Source of the DNA: Kushneria pakistanensis
Lineage (GTDB): Bacteria > Pseudomonadota > Gammaproteobacteria > Pseudomonadales > Halomonadaceae
Assembly: GCF_014652795.1 (NCBI RefSeq)
Contig: NZ_BMZM01000002.1
Location: forward strand, 622,025 to 686,024
Length of the DNA stretch: 64,000 nt
Direction of reading: 5' to 3'
The position numbers and the translations under genes are program-made. Shown one piece after another: positions 25,524 to 37,222 of this stretch. The notes below the pieces were generated by a model, which made no database searches, was not told where the DNA came from, and saw only the letters and a program-made list of their open reading frames with translations. The stretch's first letter is position 1. Every line of letters starts with the position of its first letter.

Positions 25524-26201
25524 ATGTCCTACAAGCTTACGCGCATCGATCCCGATGCTCCCCAGAACAGCCAGTACCCGGTCGGGGAGCGACGCATTGT
25601 CGATGACCCCATGGATGATCAGGTGCACCGCAATGTTTTCATGGGCAAGCTCGAAAACATCATGCACAACGTCGTCAACTGGGGCCGCAAGAACTCTCTT
25701 TGGCCGTACAACTTCGGCCTTTCCTGCTGCTACGTCGAGATGACCACGGCCTTTACCGCGCCGCATGACATCGCCCGCTTTGGCTCCGAGGTACTGCGTG
25801 CCTCCCCCCGTCAGGCCGACGTAATGGTCATTTCCGGTACCTGCTTCGTCAAGATGGCGCCCATCATCCAGCAGCTTTATGACCAGATGCTCGAGCCCAA
25901 GTGGGTCATTTCGATGGGAGCGTGTGCCAACTCCGGCGGGATGTATGACATCTACTCGGTGGTCCAGGGCGTCGACAAGTTCCTGCCCATCGATGTGTAT
26001 ATCCCGGGCTGTCCGCCACGACCCGAAGCCTTCCTGCAGGGACTGCAGCTGTTGCAGGACTCCATACAGGAAGAGCGTCGCCCGCTGACCTGGGTAGTGG
26101 GCGATCAGGGGGTCTACAAGGCTGAAATGCCCTCCCAGCGCGACAAGCGGCGTGATGAGCGTATTGCAGTCACCGAACTGCGCTCACCTGATGAAGTGTA
26201 A
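25524..26201 (+). CDS. nuoB: NADH-quinone oxidoreductase subunit B
   Basis: Peripheral-arm subunit of 225 residues that holds [4Fe-4S] cluster N2 next to the quinone site. The cysteine ligands are visible in [22 protein letters not shown] and [16 protein letters not shown] precedes the ATG. The 74-base gap after nuoA contains no ORF with a convincing ribosome-binding site. Confidence 0.97.
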   Translation: MSYKLTRIDPDAPQNSQYPVGERRIVDDPMDDQVHRNVFMGKLENIMHNVVNWGRKNSLWPYNFGLSCCYVEMTTAFTAPHDIARFGSEVLRASPRQADVMVISGTCFVKMAPIIQQLYDQMLEPKWVISMGACANSGGMYDIYSVVQGVDKFLPIDVYIPGCPPRPEAFLQGLQLLQDSIQEERRPLTWVVGDQGVYKAEMPSQRDKRRDERIAVTELRSPDEV

Positions 26202-26264
26202 TGACCGGTACGGGTGCCACCACGCGGCAGCCAGATCCGGTTCACTGGCGATGGAAAACAACGG

Positions 26265-28034
26265 ATGACGACCGAGACTTCACAGGCAGGCGATACAACC
26301 TTCGCCATTGTTGATGAGCTGAAGGCCCGCTTTGGCGAGGCGAATCTGGTAGTACAGCCCACGCTGACCGGTATGCCGGTGGTGTGGGTCGCGCGTGAGC
26401 GGCTCATCGAGGTCATGCAGTTCGTGCAGCAGGTCAGAAAGCCGTTTGTCATGCTCTATGACCTGCATGGCGTGGACGAGCGTCTGCGCATGCATCGAAG
26501 CGGATTGCCGCCGGCAGACTTCACCGTGTTCTATCAGCTGATGTCGCTTGAGCGTAACAGCGAGCTGATGATCAAGGTGGCGCTGCACGAGGATGATCTG
26601 CGCGTCCCGACCCTGTGCAACGTCTATCTCAACGCCAACTGGTATGAGCGTGAAGTCTTTGACATGTTCGGTATCGAGTTCACCGGACATCCCCATCTGA
26701 GTCGCATGCTGATGCCGCCGACCTGGCACGGCCACCCGCTGCGCAAGGACTACCCGGCGCGCGCGACCGAATTTGACCCCTATACGCTGACGATGGAAGG
26801 GCAGGACCGCGAGCAGGAAGCGCTGCGTTTCAATCCCGAAGAGTGGGGCATGAAGCGCCAAAGTGGCGATACCGACTACATGTTCCTGAACCTGGGACCC
26901 AATCACCCTTCGGTGCATGGGGTCTTTCGTATCGCGCTGCAGCTTGATGGCGAAGAGGTGGTCGATTGCGTGCCCGATATCGGCTATCACCACCGTGGCG
27001 CCGAAAAGATGGCCGAGCGCCAGTCCTGGCACAGCTATATTCCCTACACCGACCGAGTTGATTACACCGGCGGGGTCATGAACAACCTGCCCTATATTCT
27101 GGCCGTTGAGAAACTGGCCGGCATTACTGTCACACCGCGCGCTGAAACCATTCGCGTGATGATGGCAGAGATGTTTCGCATCAACTCCCACCTGCTGTTT
27201 CTGGGCACCTTTCTGCAGGATCTGGGCGCAATGTCGCCGGTCTTTTATACCTTCAGTGACCGTCAGCGCGCCTATCACGTGATCGAGGCGATTACCGGCT
27301 TTCGCATGCACCCGGCGTGGTTTCGTATCGGTGGCGTGGCACATGATCTGCCGCGCGGCTGGGACCGGCTGGTCCGCGAGTTTCTCGACTGGATGCCGCC
27401 GCGGCTGGATGAGTACGAGCGCGCCATGATGGACAACTCGATCGTGCGGGAACGTACGGTCGGCATCGCCACGCATACCACCGCCGAGGCGCTGACCTGG
27501 GGCGTGACCGGGCCCAATCTGCGTGCCACCGGTCTCAAGTACGATTTGAGAAAGGCCAAACCCTACTCGGGTTATGAGAACTTCGATTTCGATATTCCGG
27601 TCGGCACCAACGGCGATGTGTTTGATCGCGGCATGCTGCGTATCGAGGAGATGCGCCAGAGCCTGCGCATCATCGAACAGTGTCTGAAAAACATGCCCGA
27701 GGGTGATTACAAGGCCGATCATCCGCTGACCACACCGCCGCCGCGCCACAAGATGCTTCAGCATATCGAGACCCTGATCACGCACTTCCTGCAGGTCTCC
27801 TGGGGGCCGGTGCTCAAGCCCAACGAATCGTTTCAGATGATCGAGGCGACCAAGGGGCTCAACAGTTATTACCTGACCAGCGATGGCAACACCATGAGCT
27901 ATCGCACCCGAATTCGTACGCCCAGCTTTGCCCATCTTCAGCACATTCCAGCCGTCATCAACGGCGGCTTCGTGCCGGATCTGATCGCGCATCTGGGCAG
28001 CATCGACTTTGTAATGGCCGACGTGGATCGATAA
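26265..28034 (+). CDS. nuoCD: NADH-quinone oxidoreductase subunit C/D (fused)
   Basis: Fusion of NuoC (about residues 1-190) and NuoD (about 200-589), as in E. coli and most gammaproteobacteria. NuoC has [23 protein letters not shown]. NuoD has [29 protein letters not shown] and [12 protein letters not shown], and ends DFVMADVDR; it contributes to the quinone pocket. I placed the start at the ATG 26265; the frame is open back to a GTG at 26214. Neither start has a strong Shine-Dalgarno. Confidence 0.95.
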   Translation: MTTETSQAGDTTFAIVDELKARFGEANLVVQPTLTGMPVVWVARERLIEVMQFVQQVRKPFVMLYDLHGVDERLRMHRSGLPPADFTVFYQLMSLERNSELMIKVALHEDDLRVPTLCNVYLNANWYEREVFDMFGIEFTGHPHLSRMLMPPTWHGHPLRKDYPARATEFDPYTLTMEGQDREQEALRFNPEEWGMKRQSGDTDYMFLNLGPNHPSVHGVFRIALQLDGEEVVDCVPDIGYHHRGAEKMAERQSWHSYIPYTDRVDYTGGVMNNLPYILAVEKLAGITVTPRAETIRVMMAEMFRINSHLLFLGTFLQDLGAMSPVFYTFSDRQRAYHVIEAITGFRMHPAWFRIGGVAHDLPRGWDRLVREFLDWMPPRLDEYERAMMDNSIVRERTVGIATHTTAEALTWGVTGPNLRATGLKYDLRKAKPYSGYENFDFDIPVGTNGDVFDRGMLRIEEMRQSLRIIEQCLKNMPEGDYKADHPLTTPPPRHKMLQHIETLITHFLQVSWGPVLKPNESFQMIEATKGLNSYYLTSDGNTMSYRTRIRTPSFAHLQHIPAVINGGFVPDLIAHLGSIDFVMADVDR

Positions 28035-28036
28035 CC

Positions 28037-28594
28037 ATGACCATGGATACTCCCGCAACCGGCAATACCCGTACCAGCAAGGCCAGTCAGGGCAACCTGA
28101 TTGCCAGTGCCGGACGCCTGAATGATTTCGAGCTCACCGATGAAGAGCGCCATGAAATCGAGCATGAAATGGGGCATTACGAGAACCCGCGGGCGGCCTC
28201 CATCGGGGCGCTCAAGATCGTGCAAAAAAGCCGCGGCTGGGTCTCGGACGGCGCCGTGATCGCCATCAGTGACGTGCTGGGCATCCCCTCCAGCGATATC
28301 GAAGGTGTGGCGACCTTCTATAGCCTGATCTTTCGCCAGCCGGTCGGGCGCCACGTCATCCTGGTCTGTGACAGCAGCTCCTGCTTTCTGACCGGCTACG
28401 ACGAGCTGCGTGATGCCATCTCCAAAGAGCTTGGCATCGGGCTTGGCCAGACCACCGGGGATGATCGATTCACGCTGTTGCCGGTGTGCTGTCTGGGCGC
28501 CTGCGATCGTGGTCCGGCGCTCATGATCGATGAAGATCTGCATGGGCCGCTTGAACCCGGCGACGTGTCGGCACTTCTGGAGCGCTACACATGA
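28037..28594 (+). CDS. nuoE: NADH-quinone oxidoreductase subunit E
   Basis: Thioredoxin-like subunit of 185 residues that binds [2Fe-2S] cluster N1a. Ligands are in CDSSSCF and [10 protein letters not shown], giving the C-x4-5-C plus CxxxC pattern. The first 30 residues are a variable extension. Its stop overlaps the nuoF start by four bases (ATGA). Confidence 0.96.
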   Translation: MTMDTPATGNTRTSKASQGNLIASAGRLNDFELTDEERHEIEHEMGHYENPRAASIGALKIVQKSRGWVSDGAVIAISDVLGIPSSDIEGVATFYSLIFRQPVGRHVILVCDSSSCFLTGYDELRDAISKELGIGLGQTTGDDRFTLLPVCCLGACDRGPALMIDEDLHGPLEPGDVSALLERYT

Positions 28595-29928
28595 CCAGTC
28601 ATCTCTTTTCCACCAGTACCAATGGCGAGACCCATCCGCTGACCTATCGTCTGCGCGAGGATCGCGGCTATGTGGGGCTGGACGAGTTTCAGCAAAAGGA
28701 CGGTTACGAGGCGCTACGCACCACTTTGCGTGATCTGTCGCCGGATGATTTGATCGAGAACATGAAGACCGCCAACCTGCGCGGTCGCGGCGGTGGCGGT
28801 TTCTCGGCCGGCACCAAGTGGAGCCTGACGGCACGCGGTGATGAGCATCCGCGCGGTTACATCGTCTGCAACGCTGACGAGATGGAACCGGGTACCTTCA
28901 AGGACCGCATGCTGATGCAGGAGATTCCCCATCTGTTGATCGAGGGAATGATCCTGGCCGGCTACGCCAACAATGCGCGCATGGGCTACATCTTCCTGCG
29001 CGGCGAGTACGTGCTGGCGGCCGAGCGTATCGAGCAGGCGCTGATCGAGGCTCGCGAGGCCGGCATTCTGGGGCCGAAGGTGTGCGGTAGTGACTTTGAC
29101 TTCGACATCTTCCTGCACACCGGCGCCGGGCGCTACATCTGCGGGGAAGAGACCGCACTGATCAACTCACTGGAAGGCCGGCGTGCCAATCCGCGTTCCA
29201 AGCCGCCGTTTCCGGGCCAGAGCGGGGCCTGGGGCAAACCGACGGTGGTCAACAACGTCGAGACCCTGTGCAATGTGCCGGCCATCGCCCTGCACGGCGG
29301 CGAGTGGTATCAGAATCTTTCCGGCGGTCGCAGCGAGGATGGCGGGACCAAGCTCTTTGGCGTCTCCGGCCGGGTGAAAAGACCCGGGCTGGTCGAGTTG
29401 CCGATGGGCGTGTCCGGCGCCGAGCTGCTCGACATGGCCGGCGGCATGCGTGATGGGCTGGAGCTCAAGACCTGGCTGCCGGGCGGTGGCAGTACCGGTT
29501 TTCTGCTGCCGGAACACCTGGAACTGCCGCTGGATTTTGATGCCATCGGCAAGGCCGGCAGCCGTCTGGGCACGGGGCTGATGACCGTGGTGGCGCACAA
29601 CCAGAGCGTGGTATCGCTGACCCGCAATCTTGAAGAATTCTTTGCCCGTGAGTCGTGCGGCTGGTGCACGCCATGTCGCGACGGCCTGCCCTGGAGCGTG
29701 CGTCTGCTGCGCGCCATCGAGCATGGCGAAGGGGAGGAGGGCGATATCGACATGCTGTTATCGCTGGCCAGGGATATCGGTCCCGGCAAGACGTTTTGTG
29801 CCCACGCGCCGGGTGCCGCGATGCCACTGGAGACCGCCATCAAGCATTTTCGACACGAGTTCGAGGCCGGTATTCGTCACCAGAAGCAAGAGGCGCATGC
29901 CGAGCCAATACCGGTGGGCTCGGTGTAG
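28591..29928 (+). CDS. nuoF: NADH-quinone oxidoreductase subunit F
   Basis: The NADH-binding, FMN-containing entry subunit, 445 residues. The glycine-rich [15 protein letters not shown] binds NADH. FMN contacts lie around [13 protein letters not shown] and [14 protein letters not shown]. The N3 [4Fe-4S] ligands are [12 protein letters not shown] plus a later cysteine in FCAHAPGA. Translationally coupled to nuoE. Confidence 0.97.
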   Translation: MTSHLFSTSTNGETHPLTYRLREDRGYVGLDEFQQKDGYEALRTTLRDLSPDDLIENMKTANLRGRGGGGFSAGTKWSLTARGDEHPRGYIVCNADEMEPGTFKDRMLMQEIPHLLIEGMILAGYANNARMGYIFLRGEYVLAAERIEQALIEAREAGILGPKVCGSDFDFDIFLHTGAGRYICGEETALINSLEGRRANPRSKPPFPGQSGAWGKPTVVNNVETLCNVPAIALHGGEWYQNLSGGRSEDGGTKLFGVSGRVKRPGLVELPMGVSGAELLDMAGGMRDGLELKTWLPGGGSTGFLLPEHLELPLDFDAIGKAGSRLGTGLMTVVAHNQSVVSLTRNLEEFFARESCGWCTPCRDGLPWSVRLLRAIEHGEGEEGDIDMLLSLARDIGPGKTFCAHAPGAAMPLETAIKHFRHEFEAGIRHQKQEAHAEPIPVGSV

Positions 29929-29957
29929 TGGTCAGAAGTGCAGTGGTCGAGGTATCA

Positions 29958-30059
29958 GTGCCCGAACATGGCACAACGCGTGAGACAACGATCAAGGTGC
30001 CCGGTGATCGCCGGGCCGTGACAGGCAAAAGGCAAGCTTCATGGCAACCATTCATGTAG
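29958..30059 (+). CDS. Possible small ORF in the nuoF-nuoG gap
   Basis: A 33-codon frame starting at GTG with GAGGT four bases upstream fills most of the 112-base gap and ends 19 bases inside nuoG. Its product would be basic and hydrophilic. No family is recognisable. Chance occurrence is quite possible; I list it because the nuoL-nuoM gap shows a similar, stronger case. Confidence 0.2.
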   Translation: MPEHGTTRETTIKVPGDRRAVTGKRQASWQPFM

Positions 30060-32782
30060 ACGGCAAGGACTACGAGGTCGACGGCAGTGACAATCTGCTG
30101 CACGCCTGCCTGTCGCTGGGCCTCGACATTCCCTATTTCTGCTGGCATCCGGCGCTGGGCAGCGTGGGCGCCTGCCGCCAGTGTGCGGTCAAGCAGTACA
30201 AGGATGCCGACGATGAGCGCGGCATGCTGGTCATGTCCTGCATGGCGCCGATCAAGGACGATTCCTATATCTCGATCGATGACGAGGAGGCGAAAGCCTT
30301 TCGCGCCAGCGTCATCGAGTGGCTGATGACCAATCACCCGCATGACTGCCCGGTCTGTGAAGAGGGCGGTCACTGCCATCTGCAGGACATGACGGTCATG
30401 ACCGGTCATGACCGCCGGCGCTATCGGTTCAAGAAGCGTACCCACAAGAATCAGTATCTTGGCCCCTTTATCGGGCATGAAATGAATCGCTGCATTACCT
30501 GCTATCGCTGCGTGCGCTTTTACAAGGACTATGCCGGCGGCGAGGACCTGGGCGCGTTCGGTGCCCACGAGAACATCTATTTCGGCCGCACGGTCGACGG
30601 CACACTGGAAAACGAGTTTTCCGGCAACCTGACCGAGGTCTGCCCCACCGGCGTGTTCACTGACCGTACCCACTCCGAGCACTACACGCGCAAGTGGGAC
30701 ATGCAGTTTGCGCCCAGCATCTGCCATCAGTGCTCCAGCGGCTGCAACACCAGCCCGGGCGAGCGCTACGGTGAAGTGCGCCGAATCGAGAATCGCTACA
30801 ACGGCGATGTGAACCACTACTTCCTGTGTGACCGTGGGCGTTTTGGTTATGGGTACGTCAATCGCAGTGACCGTCCGCAGCAGCCGACCCTGCGTCATGA
30901 CGATCAGGCCCCCGAGCTGTTAACCGTTGACAGTGCGCTGGATCGCACCGCTGCACGATTGAGAAGCAGCAGACGCGTCATCGGTATCGGCTCGCCGCGC
31001 GCAAGCCTTGAAAGCAACCATCTGCTGCGCGAAATGGTGGGCGCCGAGAATTTCTCGACCGGCATTGCCGGGCGCGAGCTTGAATGTCTTGAGCTGATCC
31101 AGACGCTTCAGCGCGAAGGACGCTGGCATATTCCGTCCATGCGCGAGATTGAGGAGCATGACGCGGTCATCGTGCTGGGTGAGGATCTGATCCAGAGTGC
31201 GGCACGCGTGGCCCTGGCCGTGCGTCAGGCCGCCAACGCCCGCGGTGGAGACCTGGCCGAAGCCAACGGTATTCCGGCCTGGAATGCCAACGCCGTGAAT
31301 ACCCTGCGTCAGGAACGTACCCGTCCGGTCTTCATTGCCTCACTGACCGAGACGCGTCTGGATGATATCGCGCGTGACACCTGGCACGGTGCACCGGAAG
31401 ACATCGCCCGACTGGGCCAGGCGCTTGCCCATGCGCTGGATGCCTCGGCGCCTGCCATCGAGGATCTGGATGACGTGGCGCTGGCGCTGGTCGATACCAT
31501 GGCCGAGGCGCTCAGGGGTGCTGAACGTCCCCTGGTCATCTCCGGGACCAGCCTCTGTGATACCGGCGTCCTGCAGGCGGCGGCCAATCTGGCGTACGCG
31601 CTGAGCACGGTGGGCAAGACGCCGTCGGTGTCACTGATCAGCGGTGAGGCCAACAGCACCGGTCTGACCATGCTGGGCGGTCACTCGCTGGAATGGGCGC
31701 TGGAAGCCATGCAGGCCGATGAGGGAAGCGCCGATGCGGCCGTCGTGCTTGAAAACGATCTCTACCAGCGTCTGGCCAGCAGCACCGTCCACCAGGCACT
31801 GACCTCGCTTGAAACGCTGGTGGTGATCGATCACCAGCGCACCCCCACACTCGAGCATGCCCATCTGGCCCTGCCAGCGGCCACCTTTGCCGAGGGCGAT
31901 GGCACGCTGGTCAGCCATGAAGGCCGCGCCCAGCGGTTTTTCCAGGTCTATGACCCGAGCTATTACCGCCCCAATGATCTGACCCATGAAAGCTGGCGCT
32001 GGCTGCACGCGCTGCATACCACCATGGAAGGGCGGGGCGTTGACTGGACGCAGATTGACGATGTCACGGCGGACTGCGCGCGTGTGCATCCCGAGCTTGC
32101 CGGCATTCGTGATGCTGCCCCCAGCGCCTCGTTTCGTATCCGCGGGCAGAAACTGGCACGCTCGCCGCACCGCTCCAGTGGCCGTACGGCCATGCGCGCC
32201 AATCTCAGCGTACATGAGCCACGCACCCCGCAGGATACCGACTCCGCCTTTGCCTTTTCGATGGAAGGCTACAGCGGCTACGGTGAGCCCCGCTCGCAGG
32301 TGGCCTTTGCCTGGGCGCCGGGCTGGAACTCTCCGCAGGCCTGGAACAAGTTCCAGGATGAGATCGGGGGGCATCTGAGCGCCGGTGATCCGGGGGTTCG
32401 ACTCTTCGATCAGCAGCGCAGCGAAGAAGGCCGCCGGACCTGGTTCACCGAGGTTCCTCGCGCCTTTGAGCCGCGCGATGACTGCTGGTATGTCGTGACC
32501 CTGCCGCAGCTTTTTGGTGGTGAAGAGACATCGGCGCGCGCCGAGCCCATCCAGGAGCGCATGAGTGAGGCCTTTGTGGTGCTGGGGCAGGAAGATGCCG
32601 ACCATCTGGGCGTCATGCCAGGCGAGGCGATCTATCTACAGACCTCCGGCCATCAGTTGCATCTGCCGGTACGTATCAGCCGTGAGATGCGCGCCGGTCT
32701 GATCGGTTTGCCGCATCTGCCCGGCATTCCTCGCGGGCTTGCCGGGGAGTGTGCCACCGTGACCGTGGAGGTAAGCGCATGA
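30041..32782 (+). CDS. nuoG: NADH-quinone oxidoreductase subunit G
   Basis: Large electron-transfer subunit, 913 residues. The N-terminal [2Fe-2S] domain has [18 protein letters not shown]. It is followed by [16 protein letters not shown] (His/Cys-ligated N5), then [11 protein letters not shown] with a further cysteine in EVCPTG, and the 4Fe-4S Mo/W bis-MGD domain with CHQCSSGCN. The C-terminal half is molybdopterin oxidoreductase-like without metal cofactor. Length matches E. coli NuoG (about 908). AAAGG precedes the ATG. Confidence 0.97.
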   Translation: MATIHVDGKDYEVDGSDNLLHACLSLGLDIPYFCWHPALGSVGACRQCAVKQYKDADDERGMLVMSCMAPIKDDSYISIDDEEAKAFRASVIEWLMTNHPHDCPVCEEGGHCHLQDMTVMTGHDRRRYRFKKRTHKNQYLGPFIGHEMNRCITCYRCVRFYKDYAGGEDLGAFGAHENIYFGRTVDGTLENEFSGNLTEVCPTGVFTDRTHSEHYTRKWDMQFAPSICHQCSSGCNTSPGERYGEVRRIENRYNGDVNHYFLCDRGRFGYGYVNRSDRPQQPTLRHDDQAPELLTVDSALDRTAARLRSSRRVIGIGSPRASLESNHLLREMVGAENFSTGIAGRELECLELIQTLQREGRWHIPSMREIEEHDAVIVLGEDLIQSAARVALAVRQAANARGGDLAEANGIPAWNANAVNTLRQERTRPVFIASLTETRLDDIARDTWHGAPEDIARLGQALAHALDASAPAIEDLDDVALALVDTMAEALRGAERPLVISGTSLCDTGVLQAAANLAYALSTVGKTPSVSLISGEANSTGLTMLGGHSLEWALEAMQADEGSADAAVVLENDLYQRLASSTVHQALTSLETLVVIDHQRTPTLEHAHLALPAATFAEGDGTLVSHEGRAQRFFQVYDPSYYRPNDLTHESWRWLHALHTTMEGRGVDWTQIDDVTADCARVHPELAGIRDAAPSASFRIRGQKLARSPHRSSGRTAMRANLSVHEPRTPQDTDSAFAFSMEGYSGYGEPRSQVAFAWAPGWNSPQAWNKFQDEIGGHLSAGDPGVRLFDQQRSEEGRRTWFTEVPRAFEPRDDCWYVVTLPQLFGGEETSARAEPIQERMSEAFVVLGQEDADHLGVMPGEAIYLQTSGHQLHLPVRISREMRAGLIGLPHLPGIPRGLAGECATVTVEVSA

Positions 32783-33756
32783 GCTGGATGAGTACCGATG
32801 TGCTGCTTGCCATCGCGGTAGGCGTTTTGAAGGCAATCGTGATCCTGCTGGCGGCTGTGCTGTCCGGTGCCTTTCTGACCGTGGTCGAGCGCCGTCTACT
32901 GGGCCTCTGGCAGGACCGCTATGGTCCCAACCGGGTCGGGATATTCGGCTCGGCGCAGCTGATCGCGGACATGATCAAGATCTTTTTCAAGGAAGACTGG
33001 ATCCCGCCGTTTGCCGATCGCAAGCTTTTCGTGCTGGCCCCGGCGATCGCCTTTGCCTCGCTGCTGCTCTCGTTTCTGATTATTCCCATCACCCCGACCT
33101 GGGGGGTGGCAGATCTCAATATCGGCATCCTCTTCTTTTTCGCCATGGCCGGCATCAACGTGTATGCCGTGCTCTTTGGTGGCTACGCCAGTGCCAACAA
33201 GTACGCCCTGATCGGCGCCATGCGTGCCTCGGCGCAGACGCTGTCCTATGAGGTGTTCATGGGGCTGTCGTTGATGGGGATCGTTGCCATGACGGGCTCG
33301 TTCAACATGCGTGACATCGTCAACGGGCAGGAGGGGCTCTGGTTCATCGTGCCGCAGTTCTTCGGTTTTCTGACCTTTCTGATCGCGGGCGTGGCGGTGA
33401 CCCACCGGGCCCCCTTCGACCAGCCCGAGGCCGAGCAGGAGATTGCCGACGGTTACCACGTGGAATATTCGAGCATGAAGTTCGGCATGTTCTTCATCGG
33501 CGAGTATGTGGGCATCGTACTGGTGTCGGCGCTGTTGACGACCCTGTTTCTGGGCGGGTGGCACGGGCCGCTGCTGCCGCCGATTGTCTGGTTCCTGCTC
33601 AAGACAGCCTTTTTCATCATGCTCTTTATTCTGGCGCGTGCGGCACTGCCCAGGCCGCGCTATGACCGGGTGATGCAGTTCGGGTGGAAGTTCTGTCTGC
33701 CACTGACGCTGATCAATCTTCTGGTGACCGGTGTGGTCGTCCTGCTCACGGCCTGA
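32779..33756 (+). CDS. nuoH: NADH-quinone oxidoreductase subunit H
   Basis: Membrane subunit linking the peripheral arm to the proton pumps, 325 residues with about eight transmembrane helices. Conserved loops: [28 protein letters not shown] and [25 protein letters not shown], both close to the quinone tunnel. The start at 32779 overlaps the nuoG stop as ATGA; a frame extension to 32749 is rejected for that reason. Confidence 0.97.
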   Translation: MSWMSTDVLLAIAVGVLKAIVILLAAVLSGAFLTVVERRLLGLWQDRYGPNRVGIFGSAQLIADMIKIFFKEDWIPPFADRKLFVLAPAIAFASLLLSFLIIPITPTWGVADLNIGILFFFAMAGINVYAVLFGGYASANKYALIGAMRASAQTLSYEVFMGLSLMGIVAMTGSFNMRDIVNGQEGLWFIVPQFFGFLTFLIAGVAVTHRAPFDQPEAEQEIADGYHVEYSSMKFGMFFIGEYVGIVLVSALLTTLFLGGWHGPLLPPIVWFLLKTAFFIMLFILARAALPRPRYDRVMQFGWKFCLPLTLINLLVTGVVVLLTA

Positions 33757-33790
33757 TCCCTTTCACCGAACAACGAACGAGGCAGAAAAC

Positions 33791-34339
33791 ATGCTGCATT
33801 CGATCATTAATGTAGTGACCGGTACCGGGACGCAGCTGCGTACCGGCTGGATGGTATTCAAGCATGCCTTCCACAAGCGAGAGACGCTCAACTACCCCGA
33901 AGAGCAGCCCTACCTGCCACCACGCTATCGCGGGCGTATCGTGCTGACCCGCGACCCCGACGGGGAAGAGCGCTGTGTGGCCTGCAACCTGTGTGCGGTG
34001 GCCTGTCCGGTATCCTGCATTTCGCTGCAAAAGGGTGAGAAGGAGGATGGCCGCTGGTATCCGGAGTTCTTTCGCATCAACTTTTCCCGCTGCATCTTCT
34101 GCGGCTTTTGCGAGGAAGCCTGTCCGACCTCGGCCATTCAGCTCACGCCCGATTTTGAACTGGGCGAGTACAACCGTCAGGAACTGGTCTTTGAAAAGCG
34201 CGATCTGCTGATTTCGGGGCCGGGCAAGGATCACAACTACAATTTCTACCGTGTCGCGGGAATGTCGGTGGCCGGCAAGCCCAAGGGCGCGGCGCAAAAC
34301 GAGGCCGAACCGGTCGACGTCAAAACGCTGCTGCCCTAG
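33791..34339 (+). CDS. nuoI: NADH-quinone oxidoreductase subunit I
   Basis: Ferredoxin-like subunit of 182 residues carrying two [4Fe-4S] clusters (N6a and N6b). Ligands are [12 protein letters not shown] and [15 protein letters not shown]. The ATG at 33791 has GAGG nine bases upstream; the frame opens earlier, inside nuoH, and was rejected. Confidence 0.97.
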   Translation: MLHSIINVVTGTGTQLRTGWMVFKHAFHKRETLNYPEEQPYLPPRYRGRIVLTRDPDGEERCVACNLCAVACPVSCISLQKGEKEDGRWYPEFFRINFSRCIFCGFCEEACPTSAIQLTPDFELGEYNRQELVFEKRDLLISGPGKDHNYNFYRVAGMSVAGKPKGAAQNEAEPVDVKTLLP

Positions 34340-34366
34340 GGCGCAGCAGCATCGGGGGATTTCGTC

Positions 34367-34933
34367 GTGGAAATTGCTTTTTATCTGGCCGGACTGGTCG
34401 CCATCGTCGCCACCTTTCGCGTGATCACACATACCAATGCCGTGCATGCGCTGCTGTATCTGATCATCTCGCTGATGGCGGTCGCGGTCGTGTTCTACAG
34501 CCTCGGTGCGCCCTTTGCCGCCGCGCTGGAAGTGATCGTGTATGCCGGGGCCATCATGGTGCTGTTTGTCTTTGTGGTCATGATGCTCAACCTGGGCAAC
34601 CAGACAGCGCATCAGGAGCGCAGCTGGCTGGCGCCACGCATATGGGTTGGCCCCTCGATCATGGCCGCACTTCTGCTGGGGGTGCTGGTGTTTTCCTTCT
34701 GGCATGGCGGCAGCATCGGCACGATTTCCGGCGAAGAGCTTGGTGCCAAAGAGGTCGGTACCCGGATGTTCGGCCCCTACATTCTGGCGGTAGAACTTGC
34801 TGCCATGCTGCTGCTGGCCGCACTGATCACGGCCTCGCACATCGGGCGTAATGATGAGCCTCAGCTTGAGCGCGACATGAATGAACGCGAGCAGCGCGTA
34901 CCGGCAGGCAACGATGAAGGGGGGCGGGCATGA
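34367..34933 (+). CDS. nuoJ: NADH-quinone oxidoreductase subunit J
   Basis: Membrane subunit of 188 residues with five transmembrane helices; the segment [19 protein letters not shown] is the family signature with the TM3 pi-bulge region. The start is GTG with GGGGG upstream. Its stop overlaps the nuoK start (ATGA). Confidence 0.95.
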   Translation: MEIAFYLAGLVAIVATFRVITHTNAVHALLYLIISLMAVAVVFYSLGAPFAAALEVIVYAGAIMVLFVFVVMMLNLGNQTAHQERSWLAPRIWVGPSIMAALLLGVLVFSFWHGGSIGTISGEELGAKEVGTRMFGPYILAVELAAMLLLAALITASHIGRNDEPQLERDMNEREQRVPAGNDEGGRA

Positions 34934-35238
34934 GCGGCATACCACTGGAACATGGCATGGCGCTGGCCGCCATCCTGTTTGTACTGGGGCTGGCGGGGCT
35001 TCTGGTACGGCGCAACCTGCTGTTCATTCTGATGAGTCTTGAGATCATGATGAACGCGGCAGGCCTTGCCTTTATCGTGGCCGGCATGCACTGGGGCCAG
35101 GCTGACGGGCAGGTCATGTTCATCGCCATCATTACGCTGGCGGCGGCCGAAGCCAGTATCGGACTGGGCTTTCTGATTCAGCTGCAGCGCCGTTTCAAAA
35201 CGCTTGATATTGACGCAGCCAGCGAGATGAAAGGATGA
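34930..35238 (+). CDS. nuoK: NADH-quinone oxidoreductase subunit K
   Basis: Antiporter-related membrane subunit of 102 residues, three transmembrane helices. The conserved glutamates lie in [15 protein letters not shown] and [13 protein letters not shown]. It overlaps nuoJ and nuoL by four bases each. Confidence 0.96.
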   Translation: MSGIPLEHGMALAAILFVLGLAGLLVRRNLLFILMSLEIMMNAAGLAFIVAGMHWGQADGQVMFIAIITLAAAEASIGLGFLIQLQRRFKTLDIDAASEMKG

Positions 35239-37088
35239 ATATACTTTTCCTGACACCCCTGTTCCCGCTGCTGGGCGCGCTTGTCCTGGCATTCAATCCG
35301 CGTCTGCCCACACGGCTTGCAGGTCTGGTCGGCGTAGGGTCGGTCGGTCTTGCGGCGCTGGTCATGGTCTGGCTCAACGTGGCCTTTTACAGCAGCGGTG
35401 GCGAGGGCGTGACTCAGACGCTCTGGCAGTGGGTGGCGGTGGAAGACTTCCGGATGGGCTTCTCGCTCTATCTGGATGGCCTGTCGCTGACCATGATCAG
35501 CATCATCACCGGTGTGGGCTTTCTGATTCATCTCTTTGCGGCCTGGTACATGCGCGAGGATCTTGAAGGTGGCCCCGGGTTTGCGCGTTTTTTCGCCTAC
35601 ATGAACCTGTTCGTGTTCAGCATGCTGTTGCTGGTGCTGGGCGATAACCTCTTTCTGCTCTATCTGGGCTGGGAAGGCGTCGGGCTCTGCAGCTATCTGC
35701 TGATCGGTTACTACTACGAGAGCGAGGACAACGCCTGGTGCGCCTTCAAGGCCTTTATCGTCACTCGCATCGGCGACGTGTTTCTGGCCATCGGCATGTT
35801 CCTGCTCTTTGCCCAGTTCGGCACGCTCAATATTCAGGAGCTGCTGCGTCTGGCGCCCGAGGCCTGGGGTCGCGGCGATCTGATGGCGGAACTGGCTGCA
35901 TTGATGCTGCTGGGCGGGGCGGTCGGCAAGTCGGCCCAGCTGCCGCTGCAGACCTGGCTTGCCGATGCCATGGCAGGCCCCACGCCGGTGTCGGCCCTGA
36001 TTCACGCCGCCACCATGGTCACCGCCGGGGTCTATCTGATCGCCCGCACCCATGTGATCTTTGAGCTGGCGCCCTTTACGCTTGATCTGGTGGGTCTGAT
36101 CGGCATGCTGACGCTGCTGGTGGCCGGATTTGCGGCGCTGGCGCAGACGGACATCAAGCGGGTGCTGGCCTACTCCACCATGAGTCAGATCGGCTACATG
36201 TTTCTGGCGCTCGGAGTTCAGGCTTGGGATGTGGCGATCTTCCACCTGATGACGCATGCCTTTTTCAAGGCGCTGCTCTTTCTCTCGTCAGGCTCTGTCA
36301 TCATTGCCTGTCATCACGAGCAGAACATCTTCAGGATGGGTGGCCTGCGCAAGACGCTCAAGCTGCCCTATGCCTGCTTTTTGATCGGCGGGGCGGCGCT
36401 GTCGGCGTTGCCGCTGATCTCGGCCGGTTTCTACTCCAAGGACGAAATCCTCTGGCTCGCCTTTGATCACGGCCATACGTGGCTGTGGCTCGGGGCATTG
36501 TGCGGGGCCTTCCTGACCTCGGTTTATACCTTCCGCATGATCTTCATCGTGTTCCACGGGCGTGAGCAGATTCATCCGCATGCCGGTCGCGGGATCGCGC
36601 ATCATCTGCCGCTGATCGTGCTGGCGGTACTCTCCACCTTTGTGGGCGCGCTGATTCATCCGCCGCTGGAGAACGTGCTGCCGGCAGGCCCGGATGGGCA
36701 GTTCGGCCACAGTGTGCAGTTGATGCTCGAGATCCTGGCCGCGGTCGTGGCCATCGTGGGTGTCGGCATTGCCGCCGGATTGTTCCTCGGCCGTCGTCGA
36801 CTGGTGACCTCGCTTGCCCAAACAAAGGAAGGCGATCGCCTGTGGCGCTTTTTCAACAGCGCGTTCGCTTTCGACTGGCTCTATAACCGGGTGCTGGTCA
36901 GGCCGTTTCTTTTCATTGCCCGTCTGCATCGGCTTGACTGGGTCAATGGCCTGATGAACCTCTGGCCGGGGCTGGCTTTGCTGCTCAACGGCATCCTGTC
37001 TGATACCCAGAGCGGGCGATTGCGCTGGTATGCCGCGGTCATGACCGGTGGCGCCATTGCCACGCTGGTGCTTCTGCTGCTGCTATGA
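35235..37088 (+). CDS. nuoL: NADH-quinone oxidoreductase subunit L
   Basis: Mrp-antiporter-like proton-pumping subunit, 617 residues, about 16 transmembrane helices with the long lateral helix at the C-terminus. Conserved: [18 protein letters not shown] with the TM5 Glu, [31 protein letters not shown] with the TM7-TM8 region, and [21 protein letters not shown]. It is followed by a 130-base gap before nuoM. Confidence 0.97.
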   Translation: MNILFLTPLFPLLGALVLAFNPRLPTRLAGLVGVGSVGLAALVMVWLNVAFYSSGGEGVTQTLWQWVAVEDFRMGFSLYLDGLSLTMISIITGVGFLIHLFAAWYMREDLEGGPGFARFFAYMNLFVFSMLLLVLGDNLFLLYLGWEGVGLCSYLLIGYYYESEDNAWCAFKAFIVTRIGDVFLAIGMFLLFAQFGTLNIQELLRLAPEAWGRGDLMAELAALMLLGGAVGKSAQLPLQTWLADAMAGPTPVSALIHAATMVTAGVYLIARTHVIFELAPFTLDLVGLIGMLTLLVAGFAALAQTDIKRVLAYSTMSQIGYMFLALGVQAWDVAIFHLMTHAFFKALLFLSSGSVIIACHHEQNIFRMGGLRKTLKLPYACFLIGGAALSALPLISAGFYSKDEILWLAFDHGHTWLWLGALCGAFLTSVYTFRMIFIVFHGREQIHPHAGRGIAHHLPLIVLAVLSTFVGALIHPPLENVLPAGPDGQFGHSVQLMLEILAAVVAIVGVGIAAGLFLGRRRLVTSLAQTKEGDRLWRFFNSAFAFDWLYNRVLVRPFLFIARLHRLDWVNGLMNLWPGLALLLNGILSDTQSGRLRWYAAVMTGGAIATLVLLLLL

Positions 37089-37099
37089 GAGGAGGTGAC

Positions 37100-37222
37100 A
37101 TGACCAGGTCGTTTCGATGCAGGGCAGTTGCCTTGGCGAGATACACCGCAGGTGACAGGGCTGTCCGGCTGCCTGTCTCCACTGTGCCCACAATAACGAT
37201 CAAGGATGCGATCACGCCATGA
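37100..37222 (+). CDS. Candidate 40-codon small ORF between nuoL and nuoM
   Basis: This ATG is preceded by GAGGAGGTGA (37089-37098), nine consecutive bases complementary to the 16S rRNA tail and among the strongest Shine-Dalgarno sequences in the window. The frame runs 40 codons and its TGA (37220-37222) overlaps the nuoM start ATG (37219) in the ATGA arrangement used elsewhere in this operon. The product would be a basic, non-hydrophobic peptide, with RSFRCRAVALARY near its start and TITIKDAITP at its end. It has no family I know. It may be a real peptide or a translated leader that couples nuoM translation. Confidence 0.45.
   Translation: MTRSFRCRAVALARYTAGDRAVRLPVSTVPTITIKDAITP

Noticed and set aside
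26280-28058. 592-codon open frame antisense to nuoCD
   Set aside because: Same cause: the plus-strand NuoCD is fully conserved, the antisense frame has no domain.
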